Source of the DNA: Chloroflexota bacterium
GTDB lineage: Bacteria; Chloroflexota; Anaerolineae; UBA1429
Length of the DNA: 23,025 bases
Assembly (NCBI GenBank): GCA_014360745.1
Contig: JACIWY010000010.1
Span: 1-23,025 of the forward strand
Direction of reading: 5' to 3'
Shown here: positions 1 through 8,146 of the stretch, piece after piece
How the letters are laid out: the number at the start of each line of letters is the position of its first letter
How positions within the stretch are numbered: the stretch's first letter is position 1
The notes under the pieces: model-generated
Seen by the model: only the letters and a program-made list of their open reading frames with translations
Told to the model about the DNA's origin: nothing
Databases searched by the model: none
Translations under genes and position numbers: made by a program

Positions 1-154
1 AGCCCAGGATCACCGGCAGATAGTAGGCGGTGTTGGTAAAAGCCACCGGCGTATCTGCCCCCAGATCGGCGATGGCCGATTGGAGCATCTGATCGGCCTC
101 TTGGACGATGAGGTTCGCTCCGCGGATGGCTCGCTTGGCAATATATCGAGACAT
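1..154 (-). CDS. acsB: Acetyl-CoA synthase subunit AcsB, N-terminal fragment (cut by window edge)
   Basis: Only the first 51 codons are present; the gene runs off the left edge. AcsB carries the Ni-containing A-cluster that joins a methyl group, CO and CoA into acetyl-CoA. The reverse complement from the ATG at 154 reads MSRYIAKRAIRGANLIVQEA and later contains FTNTAYYLPVILG. The AIRGA and NTAYYLPVI stretches are typical of the AcsB N-terminal CODH-binding domain. An AGGAGG ribosome binding site lies 8 nt upstream of the ATG. The gene begins 13 bp after the acsA stop, the usual CODH/ACS arrangement. The catalytic A-cluster region lies outside the window, so intactness cannot be judged. Confidence 0.88.
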   Translation of the reverse strand, partial: MSRYIAKRAIRGANLIVQEADQMLQSAIADLGADTPVAFTNTAYYLPVILG

Positions 155-167
155 ACTTCAACACCTC

Positions 168-2162
168 CTACGATTCAGCCGCAGGCGTCGAGGATGAGGG
201 GTTTGCCGAATAGAGCCCGACGACTTGTTCTTGACCGAGCTGCTGCTCCAATTTCTCGATCAAACGGTCGCCGCTTGCTCCAAAGCGGGTCGGGTCGTAC
301 GCGGCGAGCCCCAAGTCTCGGCGCTTGCGATCAATATGCGCAAAAGCCAGTTCGAGCAATTTGTCCGTATCGGGCTCCCACACAATGCCGCCGCCCACCT
401 TTTTCATCCAACCGTTGGAGATCAGGTCAACCACCTCGGGGCTGCCCCCCACCGGGTTGTGGACGCCAAAGAGGACATAGATACCGGAAGCGGCCACATA
501 GGTGCCGATGGACACCGCCTTCTCAGACATGTACTCCGGACAGATGCCCACGGCAGGCAGGTCGGAGATGTCGTCGCCCAGGCCACCTTCGGTAGCGCAC
601 TGGGTGAGGATGGTCAGGATACGCGAATTGTCCACACAAGAGCCGACATGGAGCACGGGCGGGATGCCGATGGCCTCGCAGACCTCGCGCAAACCGGCGC
701 CGGCTTCCTCCATAAATTCGGGCCGCAGGTAGCCGTCTTTGGCGGCGCCGGTGGCGGCGCAACCGGTGACGACGACCAACACGTCGTTGCGGATCAGCTC
801 GCGGATGATCTTGGTGATGCCCTCATCTTGTTTGACACGGGCATTGTTGCAGCCCACCACGCCGGCCAGGCCGCGGATGCGCCCGGCGATGATGGCATCG
901 TTGAGCGGACGGAAGGAGCTACGATAGAGCCCGCCCTGCATGTAACCGATGTACTCGTGAGAAAAGCCGGCGATCAATTCCTCCTTGATCGGCGGGATAC
1001 GAGTGGAGCCGCGCTTTGGAAATTGATCGATCGCCGCGCGGACGATGGCCTTGGCGCTGTCATAGGCTTTGTGCTCATCAAAGGGGATAAACTCAGCCCC
1101 TTCGATCTTGGCCTTCTTGGAGGTGGCGATCAACTTGGTGTGAAAGCGCTTGGCCACATCGGCTAGAGCCTGCATGATACACTGCACATCCACGACCATG
1201 GCCTCCACGGCGCCTGTGGCGATGGCCAGCTCTTGCGACAGGAAATTGCCCGCCGGCGGGATGCCGTGGCGCATAAGCACCTCGTTGGCCGTGCAGCAAA
1301 TGCCGGCCAGGTTAATGCCCTTGGCACCTTTGGAGGCGGCATAGTCCAACAACTCCGGATCGGAGGAGGCAGCGACGATCATCTCCGACAGGGTGGGCTC
1401 GTGGCCATGGAGGACGATGTTCACCTGATCCTCTTTGAGCACACCGAGGTTTACCTGGCTCTGCAAGGGGCTAGGGGTGCCAAAGAGGATATCGCTGATG
1501 TCGGTGGCCAACATAGAGCCCCCCCAACCGTCGCCCAACGCGCAGCGCATGGTCGCGTCGAGGATGTGCTCGGCGTCCTGATCGACACCCATATGGGTGC
1601 GATGCAACAGCTCGACCACCTCGCGGTCGATCCCGCGCGGCTCGATGTCGAGCTCCTTCCACAAAGCCTGGCGACGACGGGTAGCCCGAGATAGATAGGT
1701 GATCGTGCCCCGCTGGCGCCCAAAGTTGTCCAGCGCCTCCTTGCCCACATCATAGGCGATATCGTTCACGCTGCGATTCTTGGTCTCGATGCCCAACAGT
1801 TCGGCCACCGCATAGAGCTTATTCACGTCACGGATGCGATACCCCTGGGTCTCGCCTTGGGCGGCGGCCATCAGGGTAAAGGCCAGGTCACGGCCATGAT
1901 CCGAGTGGGCCGAGGCACCGGCAGCCACGGAGCGGGCAAAGTTACGCGCCGCGACGGTGGCGCGGGTGGCCCCGCACACACCACGATCGGTTTTGCCCAC
2001 CAGACGACACGGCCCCATATAGCAGACTTTGCAACAAAGGCTTTCGGAGCCGATGGGACAGGGCTTGAGAGAACCGGCCCGGTCGAACGCGGTCACTATC
2101 TCTTCTTCACAACTTTCGAGAATCATGCACGCCGCGCGATCCACGCTCAGTTCGTCAGACAT
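168..2162 (-). CDS. acsA: CO dehydrogenase catalytic subunit (AcsA/CooS) of the CODH/ACS complex
   Basis: This 664-residue protein reduces CO2 to CO (or oxidises CO) at a Ni-Fe-S C-cluster and passes CO to AcsB. Cysteines for the D- and B-clusters are visible near the N-terminus: C35, C43, C44, C47, C52 and C63. C-cluster ligand motifs follow in order: LHGHEP (H252/H254), GICCTANE (C289/C290), VDVQC (C328), GVVGCNNAR, VTGCAATGA and HVGSCVDNSR, so the enzyme looks intact. The start at 2162 (MSDELSVD) is chosen because GGAG lies just upstream; an 11-residue in-frame extension lacks a good site. The length and the acsB gene directly downstream favour the ACS-linked AcsA form over a stand-alone CooS. 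No nickel-insertion gene cooC is in the window. Confidence 0.96.
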   Translation of the reverse strand: MSDELSVDRAACMILESCEEEIVTAFDRAGSLKPCPIGSESLCCKVCYMGPCRLVGKTDRGVCGATRATVAARNFARSVAAGASAHSDHGRDLAFTLMAAAQGETQGYRIRDVNKLYAVAELLGIETKNRSVNDIAYDVGKEALDNFGRQRGTITYLSRATRRRQALWKELDIEPRGIDREVVELLHRTHMGVDQDAEHILDATMRCALGDGWGGSMLATDISDILFGTPSPLQSQVNLGVLKEDQVNIVLHGHEPTLSEMIVAASSDPELLDYAASKGAKGINLAGICCTANEVLMRHGIPPAGNFLSQELAIATGAVEAMVVDVQCIMQALADVAKRFHTKLIATSKKAKIEGAEFIPFDEHKAYDSAKAIVRAAIDQFPKRGSTRIPPIKEELIAGFSHEYIGYMQGGLYRSSFRPLNDAIIAGRIRGLAGVVGCNNARVKQDEGITKIIRELIRNDVLVVVTGCAATGAAKDGYLRPEFMEEAGAGLREVCEAIGIPPVLHVGSCVDNSRILTILTQCATEGGLGDDISDLPAVGICPEYMSEKAVSIGTYVAASGIYVLFGVHNPVGGSPEVVDLISNGWMKKVGGGIVWEPDTDKLLELAFAHIDRKRRDLGLAAYDPTRFGASGDRLIEKLEQQLGQEQVVGLYSANPSSSTPAAES

Positions 2163-2257
2163 GGAATTACTCCTTACTATACAAAGAATTACCAATCACC
2201 AAGGAAAGATCGATAGGTCAAGGCGAGATTCGGGGTATACGCCACGAACACGGGCCT

Positions 2258-2587
2258 TTAGTAGCGACGAAAGTCGCCGGACATTTCGAGATCACGCCGA
2301 TCGGTCTTGGTCACCCGATGGATCAACATATACCAGGAAGAGCCGTCTTGGGAATTCTCGGGCAGTTGGGGGAGAGCCGGTTCCCGATTGAGCGGGTAGC
2401 CCGCTTCGGTCAAGATACGGCCGACCTCTTGTGGCGTCACGCCATCGTTCGTCTCGACGGTAACGCGCCGACCCGCAGAGCTGGCCACGACATTGACCAC
2501 GCCCGGGAGGCCGAGTAGCGCTTCGCGCACCCGCAAGACGTGATGATCTGCATACATACTGGGCACACTGATGGTAAATTTCTTCAT
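2258..2587 (-). CDS. Small HMA-fold (heavy-metal-associated-like) protein lacking CxxC
   Basis: A 109-residue protein of unknown function. Residues 1-70 read like a ferredoxin-fold HMA domain: MKKFTISVPSM, then a helix ending in LPGVVNV, a strand with RRVTVET, and TPQEVGRILTEAGYPL. The metal-binding MxCxxC loop of copper chaperones is replaced by SMYADHH, so thiol metal binding is not expected; the two histidines could bind a metal. The C-terminal 40 residues are polar and not recognisable. The start at 2587 has GGAGG 6 nt upstream; another ATG lies 5 codons earlier. It sits between fhs and acsA, 95 bp before acsA. A role in CODH/ACS maturation or metal handling is suggested only by position. 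Confidence 0.75.
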   Translation of the reverse strand: MKKFTISVPSMYADHHVLRVREALLGLPGVVNVVASSAGRRVTVETNDGVTPQEVGRILTEAGYPLNREPALPQLPENSQDGSSWYMLIHRVTKTDRRDLEMSGDFRRY

Positions 2588-2696
2588 TCCATTCCTCCAC
2601 AAACGTCGTACCTTCGACGCTCGACACCAAGCTATATTGTCCTAACTTTATCCATTCTGTCCAAATTGGCGATTAATACTTGTTCGCATCGATTGA

Positions 2697-2739
2697 GGTG
2701 CCTGGCAACGGCTCACAGATGAGCCAAGCGCCAGGCACC
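2697..2739. repeat. Long imperfect palindrome (REP-like hairpin) between fhs and the HMA gene
   Basis: The arms GGTGCCTGGC (2697-2706) and GCCAGGCACC (2730-2739) are perfectly complementary over 10 bp. Inside, GGCTCA (2710-2715) pairs with TGAGCC (2720-2725) around a CAGA loop. ATCGAT sits on both flanks (2688-2693 and 2742-2747), so the stem could extend further. There is no T-run on the operon strand, so a simple intrinsic terminator is unlikely. It looks like a dispersed REP/RAYT-type palindrome or an RNA-processing hairpin. Confidence 0.6.
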
Positions 2740-2782
2740 CGATCGATTTTCCCGTACGGCCCTAGGCCAAAGGACCAACGCC

Positions 2783-4540
2783 CTAGAACAGGCCGACCAC
2801 GTTCCCGTTCTCGTCCAAGTCGATATCCATATACGCCGGACGGGTGGCCAGGCCCGGCATGGTGCTCATCTGCCCGATCAGCGGGTAGACAAAGCCGGCG
2901 CCCACACTGGCCCGCACCTCGCGCACCGGCATGATAAAGCCGGTAGGAACACCCTTGAGCGTCGGGTCATGGCTCAGGCTCAGGTGCGTCTTGGCCATGC
3001 AGATGGGCAAGTTGCCAAAGCCCGCGCGCTCATAGTTGGCGATCTGTTCCTCGGCCCGAGGCTCGTAGGTAACGCCGGCAGCGCCGTAGATCGTCTTGGC
3101 GATATGTTCGATCTTCTTTTTGATGGGCCATTCCAGCGGGTAGAGGAACTGGAAATTGCTGGGCTTTTCACAGGCGGCGACGACGGCCTCGGCGAGCGCG
3201 GCGGCACCCCTGCCACCCTCCGCCCAGTGCTTGCAAACGAGCGCATCCTCGGCTCCTTGCGACACGGCGTAATCGCGCACCATCTTGAGCTCGGCGGGGG
3301 TATCGGAGGTAAAGCTGTTCACCGCCACCACGACGGGAATGCCGAAGCGCCTGGCGTTGCGAATGTGCACGCCCAAGTTCCCCAGGCCCGCCTCGAGCAA
3401 GGGGAGATTCTCCTCGGTGTAGGCCTTATCGAGCGGGGCGCCGGGCGTCACCGTGGGCCCACCGCCGTGCATCTTGAGCGCCCGCACCGTGGCCACCAAC
3501 ACCACGCAGTTAGGAATGAGACCGCTGACGCGACACTTGATATCAAAGAACTTTTCCATGCCAATGTCGGCGCCAAAGCCCGATTCCGTGACCACATAAT
3601 CGACGAGCTTGAGCGCGATCTGATCCGCCACGATCGACGAGTTGCCATGGGCGATATTGGCGAACGGGCCGGCGTGGACAAAGGCCGGCTGCCCCTCAAG
3701 GGTCTGCAGCAGGTTGGGCATGATGGCGTCTTTGAGCAAGACGGCCACGGCCCCCGCCACACCGAGATCCTCCAGGCTCACCGGATTGCCCTGCTTGTTC
3801 AGGCCAACGACGACCCGCCCCACCCGCGCGCGTAGATCCTTGAGGCTGGTGGCCAAGGCCAGGATGGCCATCAATTCGCTGGCCACGGTGATGTCCACGC
3901 CCGTCTTGCGGGGGAAGATGGGGCTGGGCGAGCCATCGGCCAGCTTGCTGTCGTTCAAACCGATCAATATCTCGCGCAGAGACCGATCGCACACATCGAC
4001 CACCCGGTTCCAGGTGATCGTGGCGGGATCGATGTCCAGGCGGGTGATCCCTCGCCTGCGGAGGGCGCTATCGCTCTGCCGGCTTTCGTGGTACATCCTT
4101 GTATCCAGAGCCGCCGCGACCAGATTGTGCGCCACCGAGATCGCATGGATGTCACCGGTGAGGTGTAGGTTGAAATCCTCCATGGGGATGATCTGACTAT
4201 AGCCCCCGCCGGCGGCGCCGCCCTTGATGTTAAAAGTCGGCCCCATGCTGGGCTGGCGGATGCAGGCCATCACTTTTTTGCCCAGGGCCGTGCCGAGGGC
4301 TTGAGTCAAACCTACCGTGGTCGTCGTCTTGCCCTCACCGAGGGGCGTCGGGGTGATAGCCGTGACATCGATATACTTGCCGTTGGGCCTATCCTTAAGC
4401 CTCTCGAGCACTTCTAGGCGGACCTTGGCTTTGTACCAGCCATAGGGGATGAGCTCATCGTCGCGAAGGCCAATGGAGTGGGCGATTTCGAGAATGGGCT
4501 TTATTTCCGCCTGTTGAGCAATGGCAAGGTCACTGAGCAT
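2783..4540 (-). CDS. fhs: Formate--tetrahydrofolate ligase
   Basis: A 585-residue cytoplasmic enzyme that makes 10-formyl-THF from formate, THF and ATP, the second step of the methyl branch. The N-terminal P-loop TPLGEGKTTT lies at about residues 64-73, followed by IRQPSMGPTFNIKGGAAGGGY and NLHLTGDIHAI. Later family blocks include GPFANIAHGNSS, VTESGFGADIGMEKF, VRALKMHGG and the C-terminal MSTMPGLATRPA. It is slightly longer than the roughly 560 residues usual for the family, apparently through short insertions around HESRQSDSALRRR and after the MHGGG block. AGGAGG lies upstream of the ATG at 4540. It follows folD after 67 bp. Confidence 0.97.
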   Translation of the reverse strand: MLSDLAIAQQAEIKPILEIAHSIGLRDDELIPYGWYKAKVRLEVLERLKDRPNGKYIDVTAITPTPLGEGKTTTTVGLTQALGTALGKKVMACIRQPSMGPTFNIKGGAAGGGYSQIIPMEDFNLHLTGDIHAISVAHNLVAAALDTRMYHESRQSDSALRRRGITRLDIDPATITWNRVVDVCDRSLREILIGLNDSKLADGSPSPIFPRKTGVDITVASELMAILALATSLKDLRARVGRVVVGLNKQGNPVSLEDLGVAGAVAVLLKDAIMPNLLQTLEGQPAFVHAGPFANIAHGNSSIVADQIALKLVDYVVTESGFGADIGMEKFFDIKCRVSGLIPNCVVLVATVRALKMHGGGPTVTPGAPLDKAYTEENLPLLEAGLGNLGVHIRNARRFGIPVVVAVNSFTSDTPAELKMVRDYAVSQGAEDALVCKHWAEGGRGAAALAEAVVAACEKPSNFQFLYPLEWPIKKKIEHIAKTIYGAAGVTYEPRAEEQIANYERAGFGNLPICMAKTHLSLSHDPTLKGVPTGFIMPVREVRASVGAGFVYPLIGQMSTMPGLATRPAYMDIDLDENGNVVGLF

Positions 4541-4607
4541 GTTAAACTCCCTCCTAATGTTGAAAAACTGGTTGCCAAATCGATCCGGTCTCGAGCCTGG
4601 TCGCTCT

Positions 4608-5465
4608 TTACCCCCCTGCCTGCCTGCGCGCGGCTTCCAGGGTGTTGAGCATGAGCATAATGTTCGTCATGGGGCCCGTGCCACCCGGTACGGGAGTGAC
4701 ATAGCTGGCCACTTCCATAGCCGCCTCGGTGTCCACATCACCGACGATGCTATCGCCCACGACGTTCACGCCAAAATCCACCACCACCGCGCCGGGCTTG
4801 ATCATATCGCCGGTGATCATCTTGGCCTTGCCGATGGCCGCCACCAAGATATCGGCCTCGCGGCAGCGGGCGGGCAAATCCACCGTGCGCGAGTGACAGA
4901 TGGTGACAGTAGCGTGTTGGTGCAGCATCAACAAAGCCATGGGGCGGCCTACGATGTTGCTGCGCCCCACCATCACGGCGCGCTTGCCCTTGAGGTCGAT
5001 ATGGTAACGTTTGAGGATCTCCATCCCCCCGGCGGGCGTGGCCGGCGCAAAATAATCGGGCGCACCTTGCATCAGCTTGCCGGCGTTGATGGGATGGATG
5101 CCATCCACGTCTTTGCGTGGGTCGAGGATATCCGTGACCAACGTCTGAGGGAGGTGTTCCGGCAGGGGCATTTGTACGATGATGCCGTTGGTGCGCTCGT
5201 CGGCGTTCAGCTTCTTGAGCAGCCCCACCAGATCCTCGGCCTGAGCATCGGCGGGCAGCGTATGCAAGGCGAACTCCATGCCGGCCCGCTTAAAGCTGCG
5301 TTCGATCTGGCGCACATACCAAGCCGAAGCCGGATCCTCGCCCACCTGCACCACCGCAATACCCGGCACCCGGCCGTGTGCGCTTTGAAAGGCTTGCACC
5401 TGTTGGGCAATTTCCTCGGCAATCGTCCTGCTCAAGGCGCGGCCATCTAAAATCTCTGCCGTCAT
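4608..5465 (-). CDS. folD: Methylene-THF dehydrogenase (FolD), cyclohydrolase lysine missing
   Basis: A 285-residue FolD-family enzyme that interconverts 5,10-methylene-THF and methenyl-THF with NAD(P). Family blocks are clear: VGEDPAS (41-47), QMPLPEHL, DPRKDVDGIHP, TPAGGMEIL, GRSNIVGRPMA (Rossmann site) and the C-terminal PVPGGTGPMT. In E. coli FolD the motif Y50-x3-K54 carries the lysine needed for cyclohydrolase activity. Here the aligned stretch reads Y50-V-R-Q-I54, so the lysine is replaced by isoleucine. The codons TAT GTG CGC CAG ATC are read directly, with no frameshift. A separate cyclohydrolase gene, fchA, lies immediately upstream, so this protein is probably a dehydrogenase only. 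AAGGAGG precedes the ATG at 5465. Confidence 0.95.
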   Translation of the reverse strand: MTAEILDGRALSRTIAEEIAQQVQAFQSAHGRVPGIAVVQVGEDPASAWYVRQIERSFKRAGMEFALHTLPADAQAEDLVGLLKKLNADERTNGIIVQMPLPEHLPQTLVTDILDPRKDVDGIHPINAGKLMQGAPDYFAPATPAGGMEILKRYHIDLKGKRAVMVGRSNIVGRPMALLMLHQHATVTICHSRTVDLPARCREADILVAAIGKAKMITGDMIKPGAVVVDFGVNVVGDSIVGDVDTEAAMEVASYVTPVPGGTGPMTNIMLMLNTLEAARRQAGG

Positions 5466-5488
5466 AGAACCTCCTTCTCCTCTCAGCC

Positions 5489-6121
5489 CTAACTTACCCC
5501 GATTTTTTGATGCACCAAAGCCAGCACGCGGTTTTTGACCTCGGTCTTGCCTGCGGTGATCTGCTCGATGCGCCGTTTGGTCTCTTGAACGAACTCCTGG
5601 TCGCGGATGCTGGCCAGGTTAATATAGACGTTGAGCAAGGCCGCATGCATGCAGGCTTCGGCCAGCAAGGCGCCGACGCCGGCGTCGCTGACCGCCCATT
5701 GATTGCCCAGCTCGGCGGCGGGCAAGGCCAAGTCCACGATGCGCGCACATCGCTCGGCGATAGTGAGCGGCACCTTGGCCGCCTCGATGAGCGCCGCCTG
5801 CATGGCTTCCTCGCGAGCCTGTTTCTGTTCGGGCGTCTTGCGCGGCAGGCGATACGCCTCCATGACCCGGCCATAGACTTGGGTGTCGGCCTCCAAGAGT
5901 TGGGGCAGCTCCTGGCGCAACGCCTCGGCATCCGCCAACACTTGAGACAGGCGCTCGCTGACCTCCTCATACCCCTTTTTGCCGATGGTCAGGTTGCAGA
6001 CCATGCTGACCAGAGCTGCGCCCAGCGCGCCTCCCAGAGCCGCGCCGCTGCCGCCGCCGGGCGTCGGCTCGCTGGAGGCCAGGGCATCGAGGAACTGATT
6101 AACGGTCATGTCGGTGAACAT
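5489..6121 (-). CDS. fchA: Methenyl-THF cyclohydrolase (FchA, cyclodeaminase family)
   Basis: A 210-residue, mostly helical protein of the formiminotransferase-cyclodeaminase C-terminal family, predicted to convert 10-formyl-THF to 5,10-methenyl-THF. The N-terminal signature SEPTPGGGSGAALGGALGAAL (residues 16-36) is diagnostic, followed by MVCNLTIGKKGY. The C-terminal half contains AELGNQWAVSDAGVGALLAEA, typical of the family. AGGAGG lies 6 nt before the ATG at 6121, and the reductase gene upstream ends 9 bp away. It supplies the activity that the neighbouring FolD seems to have lost, so the two probably act as a pair between Fhs and MetF. Confidence 0.93.
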   Translation of the reverse strand: MFTDMTVNQFLDALASSEPTPGGGSGAALGGALGAALVSMVCNLTIGKKGYEEVSERLSQVLADAEALRQELPQLLEADTQVYGRVMEAYRLPRKTPEQKQAREEAMQAALIEAAKVPLTIAERCARIVDLALPAAELGNQWAVSDAGVGALLAEACMHAALLNVYINLASIRDQEFVQETKRRIEQITAGKTEVKNRVLALVHQKIGVS

Positions 6122-6130
6122 GGCATCCTC

Positions 6131-7012
6131 CTAATACTCCGGCGGCAATTCATCCAACTCCGCCATGCTGAACACCGGCCCATCGAGACAGACGTATTTA
6201 TGGCCGACGTTACAACGACCGCACTTGCCGATGCCACACTGCATACGGTTCTCCAGAGAGGTATAAATCTGCTCCTTCTGAAAGCCCAGCTTGGTCATGA
6301 CGGGCAGAGTGAAACGTATCATCACAGGCGGGCCGCAGATGACGGCGATGGCGTTGCTCGAATCGGGCGCGGTCTCTTCGACGGCATTGGGCACAAAACC
6401 GACCTTTTTCGTCCAGCCCGGCGCCGGAACATCGATGGTCTGCACCATTTCGATGTCCTCTCGTGCGTCCCAGGCGTCGAGTTCGTCGCGATACATCAGC
6501 AACCCCGGCGTGCGCGCCCCATACACCACGGTGATCTTGCCATAGGCCTCGCGCTCGCTGAGTATATAGATGATAAGCGAGCGCAGGGTGGTAAAGGCAA
6601 AACCACCGCCGATGACCACCACATCTTTGCCACGCATCCGTTCCAATGGGTAGCAATTCCCCAGGGGGCCGCGCATGCCGACGATGTCGCCCGGTTTTAA
6701 ACTGTGGAGCTTACTGGTGACTACGCCCGCCTTGCTCACGGTAAAGCGTACGAAATCCTTTTCGGTGGGCGAGGAAGCAATGCCAAAGGGCGACTCGCCC
6801 ACCCCAAAGACCGACACCTCGCAAAACTGGCCGGGCAGGAATTGAAATTGAGCGGCGTCGGCCTCGTCGACAAAGGCCAGATCAAAGGTTTTGATGGTGC
6901 GCGTATCCACCTCATCGCGGATGTCGAGAATGCGCATACTCATCGGCACATAGGGGTTGGCGCCATAGCGCCCACAGGCGCAGGTATGCGCGCCGACGAT
7001 TCGTTCAACCAT
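6131..7012 (-). CDS. FAD/NAD(P)H-binding [2Fe-2S] oxidoreductase, FloxA/HydG/AsrB-like
   Basis: A 293-residue ferredoxin-NADP reductase-type protein. Residues 25-125 form the FAD barrel (FLPGQFCEVSV, ESPFGIASSP, GPLGN). Residues 131-240 form the nucleotide-binding half (VVVIGGGFAFTTLRS, VYGARTPG, ICGPPVMI). The C-terminus binds a [2Fe-2S] cluster through C259, C264, C267 and C275. This matches the electron-input subunit of HydG, AsrB and FloxA families, which oxidise NAD(P)H and feed Fe-S partners. The ATG at 7012 overlaps the upstream stop by one base (TAATG). As the last gene of an MvhD/Fe-S/Fe-S/FNR set it occupies the FloxA position of FloxABCD-HdrABC clusters. NADH versus NADPH preference cannot be told. 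Confidence 0.9.
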   Translation of the reverse strand: MVERIVGAHTCACGRYGANPYVPMSMRILDIRDEVDTRTIKTFDLAFVDEADAAQFQFLPGQFCEVSVFGVGESPFGIASSPTEKDFVRFTVSKAGVVTSKLHSLKPGDIVGMRGPLGNCYPLERMRGKDVVVIGGGFAFTTLRSLIIYILSEREAYGKITVVYGARTPGLLMYRDELDAWDAREDIEMVQTIDVPAPGWTKKVGFVPNAVEETAPDSSNAIAVICGPPVMIRFTLPVMTKLGFQKEQIYTSLENRMQCGIGKCGRCNVGHKYVCLDGPVFSMAELDELPPEY

Positions 7013-8067
7013 TATGCCTCCACCTCCACCTGCTGGGCCGCCTCGCGGCGCACACGATCGAGCACCTGGCGGATGTCCATGCGCACAGGGCAGGCCAAGA
7101 TACAGCGCCCACAACCGACGCACCCGTAGCGGCCCACGTTGCGCGGCAGATATTCGAACTTGTGCATGGTGCGCTGGCGCCAACGGGCGGCCTGGTCGGG
7201 ACGAGGGTTGTGGCCCGAGGCATGCTTGGTAAAGATCTCGTACATGCAGGAATCCCAGGCGCGCAGGCGCTCGCCGTCGTGAGCGCGCACCATGTCCTCG
7301 ATGCGGAAACAATGACACGTGGGGCATGTATACGTGCAGGTGCCGCAGGCCAGGCATTTTTCCGAGATCTCGGCCCAGACGCCGCTGTCAAACAGCCCGG
7401 CCAAGATCGCCTCGATGCCGGTCACCGGCTCAATGGCGACCAATCGGCTCTGAGCGGCCTGGCGCGTCGCCTCGGCCATGGCGATATGCGCATCATCAGC
7501 CTTTTCCAGCCCCAGGCCCGGCCCCAGCTCGTCCAGCAACGCTTTGCCCCGCTCAGAGACGGCCTGCACCAAATAGGCATCGCCTGCATCGCGGAGCAAC
7601 AGATCACTGCCCTCGGGATCTTCGGGGCCGCTGCCAAAAGCATGGCAGAAACAGGTCTGTCGCGGCTTGGTACAGGCCAGGCTGACGACGACCGTATTTT
7701 GGCGCCTCGCCCGATAATAAGGGTCGAGAAACGGCCCGCGGGCAAAGATGGCATCTAGCAACAAGAAAGAGCGCGCATCGCAAGGCCGCACCCCTAGAAG
7801 CACCGTCGGGGTCTCGTCCAGAGGCACCTCTTCTACCTGGTTAAAATGGCCGAGCTGCCGGCCAAAGCGCATCATGCACTCGGCCTGGGGGAAAAAGGCC
7901 GATTTGGGCGCTTTGACCGTGTTATAGTAATCGAGGGTCACTTTATCCGGCGATTCGACGATATCAAAACGCAATTCGCCATCCCGCTCTAGAGGGGCGA
8001 TCAGGCGATAGCGTCTCATCATCTCACCGACGCCGGCGCTCAATCGATCCTTGCGTAGTAAATCCAC
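7012..8067 (-). CDS. 4Fe-4S dicluster protein, FloxB/HydB/AsrA-like
   Basis: A 351-residue protein of the sulfhydrogenase-beta/anaerobic sulfite reductase A type that relays electrons between an FNR-like subunit and partners. The N-terminal part includes LLGVRPCDARSF and VVVSLACTKP, typical of HydB/AsrA. Two [4Fe-4S] motifs follow: EKCLACGTCTYTCPTCHCF, then GCVGCGRCILACPVRMDIRQ near the C-terminus. The GTG at 8067 (VDLLRKDRL) is preferred because a purine-rich GGGGAAGGG lies just upstream. The alternative in-frame start at 8127 falls inside the loop of a strong hairpin. It partners the FNR-like gene with which it overlaps by one base. Confidence 0.88.
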   Translation of the reverse strand: MDLLRKDRLSAGVGEMMRRYRLIAPLERDGELRFDIVESPDKVTLDYYNTVKAPKSAFFPQAECMMRFGRQLGHFNQVEEVPLDETPTVLLGVRPCDARSFLLLDAIFARGPFLDPYYRARRQNTVVVSLACTKPRQTCFCHAFGSGPEDPEGSDLLLRDAGDAYLVQAVSERGKALLDELGPGLGLEKADDAHIAMAEATRQAAQSRLVAIEPVTGIEAILAGLFDSGVWAEISEKCLACGTCTYTCPTCHCFRIEDMVRAHDGERLRAWDSCMYEIFTKHASGHNPRPDQAARWRQRTMHKFEYLPRNVGRYGCVGCGRCILACPVRMDIRQVLDRVRREAAQQVEVEA

Positions 8068-8116
8068 AATCCCTTCCCCTTTTCTGGGCCATGGCAGGCC
8101 TGAGGTTCTACCAACC

Positions 8117-8138
8117 CGAGGGCGCATTGCCGCCCTCG
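8117..8138. other. Perfect 8-bp intergenic hairpin between the FloxC-like and FloxB-like genes
   Basis: CGAGGGCG (8117-8124) and CGCCCTCG (8131-8138) form a perfect stem with a 6-nt loop. It begins 9 bp after the upstream stop codon, in the largest gap inside the Flox-like module. No U-run follows on the operon strand, so a Rho-independent terminator is not indicated. An mRNA-stability or processing role is possible. It also argues against the upstream alternative start of the following gene. Confidence 0.6.
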
Positions 8139-8146
8139 CCTGAAGC

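Noticed and set aside
2697..2739. Rho-independent terminator after fhs
   Set aside because: The hairpin is strong, but no U-run follows on the minus strand, and acsA/acsB downstream belong to the same pathway.
4608..5465. Frameshift or sequencing error as the cause of the missing FolD lysine
   Set aside because: The reading frame and the residues on both sides of position 54 match the family, so it is a true substitution in this sequence.
8068..8127. In-frame 20-codon N-terminal extension of the FloxB-like protein
   Set aside because: Its start codon lies in the loop of a perfect 8-bp hairpin and no ribosome binding site precedes it. The GTG at 8067 has a purine-rich site.
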